From NCBI RefSeq assembly GCF_047824785.1, contig NZ_CP181167.1, positions 2,418,001-2,482,000 on the forward strand: 64,000 nt of DNA. The letters are read 5' to 3'. The translations under genes were made by a program, and so were the position numbers. The notes beneath the pieces were generated by a model. It made no database searches, was not told the origin of the DNA, and saw only the letters and a list, made by a program, of their open reading frames with translations. This document shows, piece by piece, positions 27,707 to 36,062 of the stretch (positions are counted from its first letter, which is position 1; the number at the start of each line of letters is the position of its first letter). The stretch is from Nitrobacter sp039808345. Its GTDB lineage: Bacteria; Pseudomonadota; Alphaproteobacteria; Rhizobiales; Xanthobacteraceae.

Positions 27707-27951
27707 GGATGGCGTGTAATTGCTTAGAATGCCGCTTGCGCGCCGCGCTCTCTGGCCAAGGAAAGCCAGAGCAGCCATTCGATGTCGATGTAGGGGAAGC
27801 TATTACCGCGATGGGGAATGTGATGTCGGAACTTCTAGCGCACGTCCCCAGCAAGTCAGCGAAACGGTTTTCGGCAGAGCTGATGGTTGCTCGCAAGAAA
27901 TGGTTAGATCACCCGAGAGTCGCAACGCAGCACCCAAAGGGGTCAGCCTGA
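27703..27951 (+). CDS. Prophage cargo protein with N-terminal CxxC
   Basis: About 80-82 residues. The start is either GTG 27703 (overlapping the previous stop) or ATG 27709, both behind GGAGGG. It begins MACNCLECRLRAAL and continues with a helical segment that ends KRFSAELMVARKKWLDHP. It is coupled to the preceding gene. Function unknown. Confidence 0.6.
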   Translation: MRMACNCLECRLRAALSGQGKPEQPFDVDVGEAITAMGNVMSELLAHVPSKSAKRFSAELMVARKKWLDHPRVATQHPKGSA

Positions 27952-27969
27952 CACCGCCTCCGGTTCGGA

Positions 27970-28164
27970 CTAGGATGAATCTGCCCCGCACATCACCACC
28001 CACCCGAGCAGCATCAGCGTGACGCCTGCCCCAAGCACCCTGCCCGCCAGATCGCTCCCGCTGTCGCAGAGGCGCATCCAGCCAGCGATGAGGATCAGAA
28101 CGAACCCGAAGCTGAACAGCAGAGAGCCGATGGGAGCGAGGATAGATTGCATCAGGGATTCCAT
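27970..28164 (-). CDS. Small two-helix membrane protein
   Basis: 64 residues with two membrane helices (APIGSLLFSFGFVLILIAGW and LGAGVTLMLLGWVVMCG). It is the last leftward gene of the prophage left arm. The small size and two helices could fit a holin or antiholin, but two other candidates lie upstream. Unassigned. Confidence 0.55.
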   Translation of the reverse strand: MESLMQSILAPIGSLLFSFGFVLILIAGWMRLCDSGSDLAGRVLGAGVTLMLLGWVVMCGADSS

Positions 28165-28307
28165 TCCTGCGCGCGGCGTGGTAGTGTGACTTGGCTTGCT
28201 GCGGCGCTTTTATCCGCTTGCGCTATGCGGTGATGTCAGCACCGTCTGGTACGACCCCGTCACTGAGCGGTCCACGGGCAACGTCACAATCCGGACAGCA
28301 AGCGCCC

Positions 28308-28892
28308 TCACCCCCTCGGATCAACGATCGTGAACCCCGCGATCGAGCGCGGATGGATGCGGGTCTTGCCCCGCCCCGAATTCGCATCCCAAACCAGCCA
28401 GACCCTGCCGTGCAGGTGCCGCTTGAGCACGAACACATGGTGACGGCGCGCTGCGACCATGCCGGGTGCTGGAGCGGCTCTTGGGAAGCGCAGCCAGTTC
28501 GCCGCGAGGTTCAATCGCGGGATGATCCGGCCGAAGATGTGAAGCGAGGCCCCGCAGCCGCAGTACCGGCGCGGGCAGCCAGCCGGGCGACCGCCGACAA
28601 TGCGAACAGCGCCGGTCGCCATGACGCGGTGAAGGCCGGGGCTTACTCGGCGCCACCGGCCCGGACCTCTAAACCGCTGATTTTGTTGCGAAGTCGGAAT
28701 TCCGACTTCGCTTTTCTCCATGTTTCGGCGCCGCCGGCCGAGAGGGATCGGTTTAATTACGGGATTTTCCCGTAATAAGCGGGATTGTTGAGATATATCA
28801 ATATGGTGCCGGTGACGATCCCTCGGTCTCGCATCGGCGCTCGACGCAAGCAGGACAGCGCAGAACGCCGCCAGAATGACGGTTTGTCGCAT
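28308..28892 (-). CDS. Secreted CHAP-like cysteine-containing protein
   Basis: 194 residues from ATG 28892 with CGGAGACACC upstream. A signal peptide (VILAAFCAVLLASSADA) precedes a basic linker and a C-terminal domain. The domain has GCPRRYCGCGASLHIFG, NLAANWLRF, PGMVAARRHHVFVLK and the end RIHPRSIAGFTIVD. Cys, later His and the order of blocks resemble exported CHAP-like proteins of rhizobia-related bacteria. It could be a wall-active cysteine hydrolase, though the role is unproven. The position beside lysis genes but with a Sec signal suggests cargo. Confidence 0.6.
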   Translation of the reverse strand: MRQTVILAAFCAVLLASSADARPRDRHRHHIDISQQSRLLRENPVIKPIPLGRRRRNMEKSEVGIPTSQQNQRFRGPGRWRRVSPGLHRVMATGAVRIVGGRPAGCPRRYCGCGASLHIFGRIIPRLNLAANWLRFPRAAPAPGMVAARRHHVFVLKRHLHGRVWLVWDANSGRGKTRIHPRSIAGFTIVDPRG

Positions 28893-29001
28893 GGTGTCTC
28901 CGGTTGAGATTTTCGGGTATGATCGAAGCGCCGGTAGGTTCCGCTGACCGGCGCGGGACTGCTGGTCCGTTCGCCCCAAACGTTCGGATCGGCAGCCCCG
29001 C

Positions 29002-29310
29002 TCACCGCAGCCGCGATTCATTCCGGATCAGCTCGAGCGCGGATTTGCACGCCAGCAGCGCGTCCCGGCACTCCTTGAGTAGATCGTTGGCGCGGCGGCT
29101 TTCTTCAGCGATGTCGTGCACCGCCTCCATCATGTCGTGGAGCGGCCCCATCATCAGCCATTGCGGGATCGGATCAGGAGCCCGGCCTTTGTCCTTCGAC
29201 GCCTTAAAGATCATGTAGACGCCGCCGAGCAGGATCAGGATTGCGACGGCGGCCTGGATGATCGGGAATTGCCCGAGCGCTCCGAACGCCTTTTCAGACG
29301 CCCCTTCCAT
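29002..29310 (-). CDS. Holin-like single-pass membrane protein
   Basis: 102 residues with one N-terminal helix (IIQAAVAILILLGGVYMIF) and a long charged helical tail (HDMMEAVHDIAEESRRANDL). It lies in the lysis cassette and its start overlaps the end of the upstream membrane-protein gene by 17 bases. A type III holin or holin-associated role is inferred from position only. Confidence 0.6.
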   Translation of the reverse strand: MEGASEKAFGALGQFPIIQAAVAILILLGGVYMIFKASKDKGRAPDPIPQWLMMGPLHDMMEAVHDIAEESRRANDLLKECRDALLACKSALELIRNESRLR

Positions 29311-29728
29311 AATGGTCCCTCATCGCCAAGGCCCGGTAGACCGACAACAATTCAACGCAGGTGAAGACCAGGCAGAACGGCGCGTTGAGCGACGTGAGCT
29401 TTTCGGCAGGAAGAACGATCAGGCTCAGGAACATCTGCGACCACAGAAGCGCCCCGGCGAGAGCACCGATTGACCGGATCCATGGCCCATATTTCGGCCA
29501 GTGCCCGTTTGCGATCAACGCGGCCATCCGGATGGCGCCACCCAGAATGAAACCGGCCGCAACCATGTCGCCGGAGACGTAGACCAGCAGCAGGTCCAAC
29601 GCATGATAATCGGTCGGGACCGGCGCGGCGATGATCTGCACGCCGATGCCGAGCATGACGCACGCCGCCGCGACCTCGGAAATGCGGTTGTTAAAGTGCA
29701 GCAAGATGCCGCGGAGGGAGCAGGTCAT
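29294..29728 (-). CDS. Multi-pass membrane protein of the lysis cassette
   Basis: About 144 residues; the start is at 29728, which overlaps the stop of the Rz1-like gene (ATGA). Four likely helices are EVAAACVMLGIGVQIIAA, LLVYVSGDMVAAGFILGGAI, IGALAGALLWSQMFLSLIVL and CLVFTCVELLSVYRAL. It may serve as a holin. No named family is recognised. Confidence 0.65.
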   Translation of the reverse strand: MTCSLRGILLHFNNRISEVAAACVMLGIGVQIIAAPVPTDYHALDLLLVYVSGDMVAAGFILGGAIRMAALIANGHWPKYGPWIRSIGALAGALLWSQMFLSLIVLPAEKLTSLNAPFCLVFTCVELLSVYRALAMRDHYGRGV

Positions 29729-30024
29729 CGCTGTTTCCCGTAGGCTTCGCGCACCCCGCCGTACCACTTCCTGAAATTCAGGATCGTGGTGTTGGCGCGC
29801 TTTCGGCCGGCGCGTTCTCGAGCAGCGACGGCGATGGCGCTCTCGCCCGCCTTCGGATCAGGGACGCTGGCCGTCTTTGCAAAAGCAGGCATCGCAGGGA
29901 GATTGCGCGCCAGCGGCTCGATGCCACGACTAGCGCAGCCGCCGAGCATCAGGCTCGCTGAGAAGGCACTGATCAGCAACAGGACGCCTCGCGAGTTCGG
30001 CTTCGAGTTTTTCTTGAACTTCAC
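29725..30024 (-). CDS. Rz1-like outer-membrane spanin lipoprotein
   Basis: 99 residues. A lipoprotein signal with lipobox LMLGGC is followed by a short Pro- and Ala-rich periplasmic part. The gene begins inside the Rz-like gene in another frame, overlapping by 95 bp, as is typical for spanin pairs. Together they would fuse inner and outer membranes during the last step of lysis. The length exceeds a typical Rz1 because of a C-terminal extension (NTTILNFRKWYGGVREAYGK). Confidence 0.7.
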   Translation of the reverse strand: MKFKKNSKPNSRGVLLLISAFSASLMLGGCASRGIEPLARNLPAMPAFAKTASVPDPKAGESAIAVAARERAGRKRANTTILNFRKWYGGVREAYGKQR

Positions 30025-30268
30025 GGTCTACCCTTTCCTGTTCGGACTGTTCTGCTGAAATGGTATCGTCGAGCTTCTGCTGAAGCTGGCCGATCGCGAT
30101 GTCGCGCTGCATGATTTCGACGGCACGTTGATGGGCGGCCGCCTCGCACCTGCGGCGCTCGGAATTGACGCCGGACTGCCTGATACCGACGACAGCGGCC
30201 AGCACCAGGCCGCCGATGATCAGGTATCGGCCCATGGTCGACGCAAAGAATGCAAGGATGGCTGCCAT
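29930..30268 (-). CDS. Rz-like inner-membrane spanin
   Basis: 112 residues: an N-terminal membrane anchor (YLIIGGLVLAAVVGI) and a long coiled-coil periplasmic part (EIMQRDIAIGQLQQKLDD, EQSEQERVDREVQEKLEAEL). It directly follows the endolysin gene; the ATG at 30268 overlaps that stop. The Rz1-like lipoprotein is encoded in another frame within its 3' end. Confidence 0.7.
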   Translation of the reverse strand: MAAILAFFASTMGRYLIIGGLVLAAVVGIRQSGVNSERRRCEAAAHQRAVEIMQRDIAIGQLQQKLDDTISAEQSEQERVDREVQEKLEAELARRPVADQCLLSEPDARRLR

Positions 30269-31389
30269 CAGTTCAGCCTCCCCGTTCGCTTGGCGTCGAC
30301 GATGCTTTCGGTCGCCTTGTTGGCGCTGAGATAGATCAGCAGCGCGACGCCAGCGATGCCGACGAACCAGAGCCAGCCGGGCACGTCACGAAACCAGGTC
30401 GTGAACGGCTGCACGTATTCGCGGGCGGCGTGAAATTGCTCGGCCAGCCCTTGAAAGAGCGCTGCGATCATGGCTCCGAAGCCGACGACCTTCGCCCAGA
30501 ACCGTTGCCACAGCGTCTGCTTGACGGCTGGCACCGCGGGCGCGATGTCGTTCGCGGTAATTTTGATACGGTCGACGTCGACCGGCCGATACCATCCATC
30601 GGCGATGCTCTGGTCGATCGACGCAATCAAAGCCGCATCAATGACAGGCGCACCGGGCAGCACCTTGTCGTTCTTATAGGCGGCGATGGCGGCGGCCGTC
30701 TTGCTGCCCCAGATACCGTCGATGCCGCCCACCTCGTGATAGCCGAGCCTGTCCAGCTTGCGCTGCACCGTCTCGATGTTGATCGACGCCGCTGCCGGCA
30801 CGGGCCTGAGCGGGCTGTCCTCGAGCTCGTCGGCCGGCGCATCCGGCTCGGTCTCGTCAAAAAACTTCACCGGCTCACGCCAGGCTGGCGGAGGCGGCGA
30901 CTGTGGCTGGCGGCCGCCGTTGTCGACGAACTCGAAATGCATCCAGTCCGGGCGACCTCGGTACCAGCCGCCCCACATCGCCCCTTGCCGGCAGAAGGCA
31001 TCGACCACGAACTGCGGCATGGTGCCCTTCTTCACACCGAGCGCATTCTCGCCGGCGTTCAGGTCGATCGCGGCAGCATAGGCATGGTTCGACCACTTCG
31101 TCTTTGAACCGCGCACCTTGCGGTGATTGTAGGCACCGGCGTAGCGGGACACGCCGGCCGCGTCGATCCTGGCCTGATCGTGCTGGCAGTAGTCCCAGAT
31201 TTCGTTCAGCGCCGCGAGCAGAGCGGGAGCTGCCTTGCGGTGAAACTGGATCGCCTTGACCCGCTTGCCCTCGTAATACATCGCAAACGGCGGCACGACG
31301 GGCACCATCTGCGGACCAATCTGCCCCCTGCCCGGATCGCCATAGAACGCGTTCCGCGCAGCTTGATTGTCCTTCGGCCATTTGGTCAT
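30268..31389 (-). CDS. Phage endolysin: M15 peptidase + peptidoglycan-binding + membrane segment
   Basis: 373 residues. The N-terminal M15-type L-alanyl-D-glutamate or D-Ala peptidase domain has WSNHAYAAAIDLNAGEN and PDWMHFEFVDN, which supply the H-x6-D and distal H zinc ligands. A PG_binding_1-like domain follows (VQRKLDRLGYHEVGGIDGIWGSKTAAAIAAYK). One C-terminal membrane helix (LWFVGIAGVALLIYL) would keep the enzyme at the inner membrane. It cuts the cell wall at lysis. No leader peptide is seen, so a holin is required for release, or the helix provides membrane targeting. Confidence 0.85.
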   Translation of the reverse strand: MTKWPKDNQAARNAFYGDPGRGQIGPQMVPVVPPFAMYYEGKRVKAIQFHRKAAPALLAALNEIWDYCQHDQARIDAAGVSRYAGAYNHRKVRGSKTKWSNHAYAAAIDLNAGENALGVKKGTMPQFVVDAFCRQGAMWGGWYRGRPDWMHFEFVDNGGRQPQSPPPPAWREPVKFFDETEPDAPADELEDSPLRPVPAAASINIETVQRKLDRLGYHEVGGIDGIWGSKTAAAIAAYKNDKVLPGAPVIDAALIASIDQSIADGWYRPVDVDRIKITANDIAPAVPAVKQTLWQRFWAKVVGFGAMIAALFQGLAEQFHAAREYVQPFTTWFRDVPGWLWFVGIAGVALLIYLSANKATESIVDAKRTGRLN

Positions 31390-31560
31390 AGGTTCTCGTC
31401 CTCGGAAAAGAGGTTGGTTGGGCTCAGGTTTGAGTGGATTGCGGGCGCGCTTACGCGGCGCTCGTCAAAAGTGTGCCAAAAACATGGCGCATTTCGTCAT
31501 CTTGCGTTCAGCGCGGGCGCGGCTAAAACGATCTCCTACCGAAATGGAAAGGAGGAAAAC

Positions 31561-31833
31561 ATGAAGCTGCTTGCATCAATCCTTCTTGCCGCGGGTACCG
31601 TCGCAATGACATCTGCGGCACAGGCGCTGCCAATTCCCCCAGCGCCGAGCGTTCCCGGCGCCATCACCCAGATCGGCTGGGCTTGTGGCCCGGGATGGCA
31701 TCTCAACCCATGGGGAAATTGCGTGCCGAACCGGCGCTTCTATCGACCGTATCGCTATTGGGGCCCGCCTCGCTTCTATGGGCCGCCACGACCTTATTGG
31801 CGTCCATGGCGTCGCCCGGTTTATTGGTGGTAA
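31561..31833 (+). CDS. Small secreted GCG_CRPN-like protein
   Basis: 90 residues from ATG 31561 behind GGAGGAAAAC. A signal peptide (LLASILLAAGTVAMTSAAQA) is followed by ACGPGWHLNPWGNCVPNRRF and a Tyr/Trp/Pro/Arg-rich tail (RPYRYWGPPRFYGPPRPYWR). Paired cysteines in that context resemble the GCG_CRPN prefix seen before low-complexity tails in rhizobia. It is monocistronic, with its own strong terminator, and points against the neighbouring phage genes, so it is likely cargo expressed in the lysogen. Function unknown. Confidence 0.75.
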   Translation: MKLLASILLAAGTVAMTSAAQALPIPPAPSVPGAITQIGWACGPGWHLNPWGNCVPNRRFYRPYRYWGPPRFYGPPRPYWRPWRRPVYWW

Positions 31834-31840
31834 CCAGTGG

Positions 31841-31868
31841 AGCCCGGCCTTTTGGTCGGGCTTTTTTT
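31841..31868 (+). terminator. Rho-independent terminator
   Basis: The hairpin AGCCCGGCC-TTTT-GGTCGGGCT is followed by seven T residues. It lies 8 bases after the stop of the small secreted-protein gene. Confidence 0.9.
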
Positions 31869-32019
31869 CTGAAGTCAGCCGCACGCCAGCGCCCCCGGAA
31901 TCGAGGTTGGGCATTGGTGGGTCCTTTGGGTTTACTCGGAGAGGTTGCGGAGGTAGGAATCCCTAACCGCAGTCATTGAAGACTGCACTTCGCGCGAATT
32001 ACTTTTCATGGGGGGTGAT

Positions 32020-32235
32020 ATGGCTATCCTGGCAATCATTGCTTGCACGCTAATCGGCGCATGGACGGGACTTCTCGTGTCGCGTCCTTACATCGAATCT
32101 CGCTCGATGATTCTTCGAACATCCCGCGATGACGATAGCCTTGGCTCCTACGTATCCGAGACAGAGACGATATTTTTGATCGTCGGCTCCGTCATCGGCG
32201 CGGGCGGGGCTGGTGCGGTCACGTTGACGACATAG
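32020..32235 (+). CDS. Small two-helix membrane protein
   Basis: 71 residues from ATG 32020, preceded by GGGGGGTGAT. It has two membrane segments (ILAIIACTLIGAWTGLLV and IFLIVGSVIGAGGAGAVTL) joined by an Arg/Ser/Asp-rich loop. It converges on the tail-spike gene and ends 4 bp from it. It is a possible lysogenic-conversion or exclusion protein, but there is no direct evidence. Confidence 0.55.
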   Translation: MAILAIIACTLIGAWTGLLVSRPYIESRSMILRTSRDDDSLGSYVSETETIFLIVGSVIGAGGAGAVTLTT

Positions 32236-32238
32236 GCG

Positions 32239-34929
32239 TCATTGGCACAGCCTCAACGTCAACTCGTAATCGAGACTCACAATCGGGCTATCACGACCGC
32301 CGGCACCTATGGTCGCGGCGAACTGGATATACGCATCTGCGCCGTGCGCGCCGGTTATCGAGCTTAAGCTAAGAGTGACGCTCTCGTTTGCTTGGCCGGA
32401 CAAACCGCTGGTGTAAACTGGCGTAGTTGGCATGACGACACCAGTGCCGCCATTCTCAAAAGCGAAATTGTAGTGCTTTTCGATCGTTGAGAAAAATCCG
32501 GAGTTTTGGTGGATCAGGGTGGCGAAAAGTTTAACCACGCCGACGATAACCGTCGCCTGATCTGTCCCAGCGAAGGCGTTTAGGTGAATTCTCACAGTTG
32601 CCCCAGAATCTCCGGGGAGGCCACTCTCGATCGGCCCGTAGCACTTTAGAAATCCTCCGCTTTGATCGACAATGTAGGCGTGTGGGTCGATGTGATAGAC
32701 GGATGACACTTTATTCGCCGCCAGCAACGGCGGAACGTGAACCCGCACCTGGTTACGCACGTAATTACCTGCGTTGATTCCGGCCGGTGCTTTCAAATCA
32801 CCGATTCTGTTACCAGGGCCAAAGATCAGATTTTCAATCATGTTGGCCGGAGAAGCCGACGCGCCGATGCTTGGGATCGTCAGCCGTGAGAAAGTCACGT
32901 TGCGGCCCTTCCTAACCTCAAGCGCGGGCTTCACAACTCTGCCGGGGATGTCAAACACGACGTTATCAAAGTAGGCGTCGGCATCCTCGTACATGTACTC
33001 GTAGCCAGCAGCTACGGCATCGCTCTGGAACTGCGCAAGCTCATCAGCGTCGGTTGCCGCCGACTGAATATAGCCGTTGGACCAGCCGCCACCGAACCCG
33101 CGCCAGTTGCTAAGGCCGGTATTCTTTCTGACGTTGAAATTTTCCGCGAAGCAGCGAAACGACGGGTGCCGGTTGAGGGCTTGAAAACTATCGCTGTCGT
33201 CAAGACCGATCAGGCGATAGTCCGACGCCCAATCGCCAAGATCGGCGTGGCTATGATGACAATAGCGCGCTCGGGTGTTGGTTTCCGCCCCGAGGCGGGT
33301 GCCTCCGTAGACACCAATCGGGTAGCTCATCGCCTTGTAATAGGCATTGGTCACTGTCCACTGCCAGCACTTCCAAAGCTGGATACCCACACGGTAGATA
33401 TTGCTGGCACGGTCGAAAGGCATTTGGCCTTTGATCGTGGGACTAACAATCTCAACGTCGTGCAGCGCCTCAAGATGGATCATGATCTGCGGCGTCGCAT
33501 CAGACATCATTTCTAGGTTCGGGCGCAATAGTGTGACTTTATGCGGCCGGTAGATGTCGCAGGTGATTCCCGCGTCGCTTGTGTCATAACGGAAGTTGAT
33601 CCCCTGGTCCAACGTTAGAGTATCAGTGCCTGCATCCACGCCAGCTATGCGGACAACGTCCTTCTTGGTGTCAGACCAATCTGTCGAAGGCGCGACCGTG
33701 GTGTTGACGTAAAGCAGGTCTCCGGGTGCGATACCGGCGCTATCGGAGATAATCCAATCCGTGCTGTAGCGAAGGTGGAAGGTTTGAGGCAGTAGCCCGG
33801 TCGCAACGGTCTCGCCTTTCAGCCATAGCGTTGCATCGTCAAAGCGCACGAGTTGACCGTTGAAATCGATAACTTTGTCGCTCGTCAAAGTCTTGGTGAC
33901 ATCGGTCTCGAAATCATAACCGTCTGATTTCTCCGGGAAGAATATATAGTCGGCAACATCAAGCGCATCACCGACATAAGCCGCCACGTCTCCGGTCGTG
34001 TAGCCCAACATCTGCGGCGCGACCCTCGTCTCCGCGATCTCCCACCACGCGCCATCCCCCGACTGAAACTTTCCCGCATGACCAGGCTCGCTCACAGCCT
34101 TCTTATAAAGCGCCTGCCCGCCATCGCCGATGGCAGCAAAGCCCGAAACGATCAGATAGGATCGAGCGGAAGGAATCGTCGCGACCTGTGCAAGCGCACG
34201 CGTTGCAGAGGTCGGCACATCTCCGGCGCCTTCGACTGCAGCCTGATCAGCCGCAGCAATGGCTATATCCCGAGCGTCGAATGTCGCATCACGCGCGGTT
34301 TCCGTGTCATCCAAGAGGCTTTCTGCCTCCGAAATGATCGAAGCGCTTGCCAAATCCGAGAGCAGGCGAAACGTGCCGTCGCCTGACAGGAACCCGAGGA
34401 TGGTTGAACCTCCGACCAAGCCACTAGGGGGCACGTCGCCACCCGAAATCGTTTTTATGGGGACCGGACTATTTCCGTTAAATGCGACCGTCACAGGCGA
34501 ACCTGTATTTGTTGATGCGATACTCAAGCGCACGATGCTCGAAGTCGTAACCGGCAAAGAGCTTGTCGCGACGATCGCATCAGCAGAGCCATCGCCAGTG
34601 TCGGTTGCCGTGATGAGTGGCATTGGCAAATCGGCCAGACGGGTCCACGACCCAGACCCTGAACCTCCGACCTTCCGATAGATGCCATTGTCGTAGACAT
34701 CTGTGTCACGGATGACCCATGCCATCGTGTTCGCATCGGGAGTCAGATCAACCCTCAACTCGTCCCATGTCGAATAGACCTTTCCACCCGTTGCAAAGAC
34801 CGCATCTATGACGGACTCGTAGCCGGTCAAAAGCTTGCGAATCTCACGCTTGTTCGGTTTGTGCGCGCCGCTCGATGGCACTCCGTTCGTTGCATAATCG
34901 CGATAAACTTCGTCAGCCGTCAGAGTCAT
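32239..34929 (-). CDS. Phage tail spike/fibre protein
   Basis: 896 residues. A conserved-looking N-terminal tail-attachment part (LTADEVYRDYATNGVPSSGAHKP and YSTWDELRVDLTPDANTMAWVI) precedes a long region with repeated beta motifs and Asn/Asp-rich loops that suggest a right-handed beta-helix, then a beta-rich C-terminus. The opening resembles the head-binding part of podovirus and siphovirus tail spikes. It should mediate receptor binding. No catalytic triad is obvious. It follows the smaller fibre gene on the same strand. Confidence 0.75.
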   Translation of the reverse strand: MTLTADEVYRDYATNGVPSSGAHKPNKREIRKLLTGYESVIDAVFATGGKVYSTWDELRVDLTPDANTMAWVIRDTDVYDNGIYRKVGGSGSGSWTRLADLPMPLITATDTGDGSADAIVATSSLPVTTSSIVRLSIASTNTGSPVTVAFNGNSPVPIKTISGGDVPPSGLVGGSTILGFLSGDGTFRLLSDLASASIISEAESLLDDTETARDATFDARDIAIAAADQAAVEGAGDVPTSATRALAQVATIPSARSYLIVSGFAAIGDGGQALYKKAVSEPGHAGKFQSGDGAWWEIAETRVAPQMLGYTTGDVAAYVGDALDVADYIFFPEKSDGYDFETDVTKTLTSDKVIDFNGQLVRFDDATLWLKGETVATGLLPQTFHLRYSTDWIISDSAGIAPGDLLYVNTTVAPSTDWSDTKKDVVRIAGVDAGTDTLTLDQGINFRYDTSDAGITCDIYRPHKVTLLRPNLEMMSDATPQIMIHLEALHDVEIVSPTIKGQMPFDRASNIYRVGIQLWKCWQWTVTNAYYKAMSYPIGVYGGTRLGAETNTRARYCHHSHADLGDWASDYRLIGLDDSDSFQALNRHPSFRCFAENFNVRKNTGLSNWRGFGGGWSNGYIQSAATDADELAQFQSDAVAAGYEYMYEDADAYFDNVVFDIPGRVVKPALEVRKGRNVTFSRLTIPSIGASASPANMIENLIFGPGNRIGDLKAPAGINAGNYVRNQVRVHVPPLLAANKVSSVYHIDPHAYIVDQSGGFLKCYGPIESGLPGDSGATVRIHLNAFAGTDQATVIVGVVKLFATLIHQNSGFFSTIEKHYNFAFENGGTGVVMPTTPVYTSGLSGQANESVTLSLSSITGAHGADAYIQFAATIGAGGRDSPIVSLDYELTLRLCQ

Positions 34930-34973
34930 GAGTTGGGGCCTTGATTGTGAGAGGAATTGAATACGGAGCCGCG

Positions 34974-36062
34974 CTACGCGCCGACCCGGAAACCCATGAA
35001 GGATGAATAGCCAGACCCGCGAAGCGGGCGCGTTGAACCATTTTCATGGTAAGCGTAGATTTCGAGGTAGTCGGTGCTGCCGTTCATGGCGATCATTTGG
35101 CTTATGTCGACGACATCGCTTGCCCCGCCCGCAAAAGTGCTGTTGCCATACACCGCACCACCATTGCGGTAGATAAACACTTGAATATTGTTGCCAGATG
35201 TCATCGGACTGCCGCCCGTGCCATAAACGAGTCTCGCGTGAACGTAGTACGTTCCGGCTACGGTTGGCTGGAAACGGTAGTTCGTGCTGCTATCGAAATT
35301 CGAGTTGCTGTCAGCGATCTCGGTATCCCACGCAACTTTAGTTAGGACTGCGGTGTCGATATTTTGATCTGCGCTACATCTAACGGCGAATGCAGGGATG
35401 GCGACGACGCCAGTCCCACCATTAGCAACCGGCAACGTCCCTGAGACCTCCGATGTAAGGTCAACCGTTGCGGCGCCGTCCTTCAGGGATCCGCCGTCTG
35501 TCCCGTCCCATCGCGCGAAGCCGCTATCTGTCGACGATACAGGTCCTTCGATGCCGCCACCCCCACCGGCCGGCGTCTGCCACGACCCGTCGCCACGGAG
35601 ATAGGTGGATGACGAAGGTGTTCCGGTTGCATCGATGTCGGCGATCCCGACATCATCCTTCGCTGCCATCGCGCCGAGCGTCGGTGTGCCGCTCAGGTCG
35701 CCGTAATTTCCGGACGTGGCGACGGCCGCGAGAGCCGACGTATCCGCCTTGCCTGATAGGCTGCCGGATAGCGCGTCAGTCGCCGCCTTGACCGCCTTCT
35801 GCGTCGGAATGCGTGTGTCGCTATTCGCAGCGAAAGTGCTGTCAGCGTCGACAACATTCGCCGCGAACATCGCCGTCGTCAGACCGCTGATCGTGTTGTT
35901 GGCGGCGTTGATGGTCTTGTTGGTGAGCGTCTGCGCGAGCGATGCGAGATACGTCGCAATCGACGATGCCAGAATGCCGAAGTTGCTGCCGCCCACGGCA
36001 GCGGCGAACTTCTCGGTTCCGTTGACGACTCTATCAGGGTCTTCCGATATCTTCCCGGTCAT
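34974..36062 (-). CDS. Phage tail fibre with C1q-like head
   Basis: 362 residues. The N-terminal half has fibre-like repeats (LTNKTINAANNTISGLTTAM, TLPVANGGTGV). The C-terminal 130 residues look like a C1q/TNF-type jelly roll: FAVRCSADQNIDTAVLTKVAWDTEI, FQPTVAGTYYVHARLVYG and NIQVFIYRNGGAVYG. Such trimeric heads often bind host surface glycans. The start overlaps the upstream tail-tip stop (ATGA). Confidence 0.75.
   Translation of the reverse strand: MTGKISEDPDRVVNGTEKFAAAVGGSNFGILASSIATYLASLAQTLTNKTINAANNTISGLTTAMFAANVVDADSTFAANSDTRIPTQKAVKAATDALSGSLSGKADTSALAAVATSGNYGDLSGTPTLGAMAAKDDVGIADIDATGTPSSSTYLRGDGSWQTPAGGGGGIEGPVSSTDSGFARWDGTDGGSLKDGAATVDLTSEVSGTLPVANGGTGVVAIPAFAVRCSADQNIDTAVLTKVAWDTEIADSNSNFDSSTNYRFQPTVAGTYYVHARLVYGTGGSPMTSGNNIQVFIYRNGGAVYGNSTFAGGASDVVDISQMIAMNGSTDYLEIYAYHENGSTRPLRGSGYSSFMGFRVGA

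Noticed and set aside
28321..29021. Upstream extension of the CHAP-like secreted protein to 29021
   Set aside because: The signal peptide and ribosome-binding site fit the internal ATG at 28892; the extension overlaps the preceding holin-like gene.
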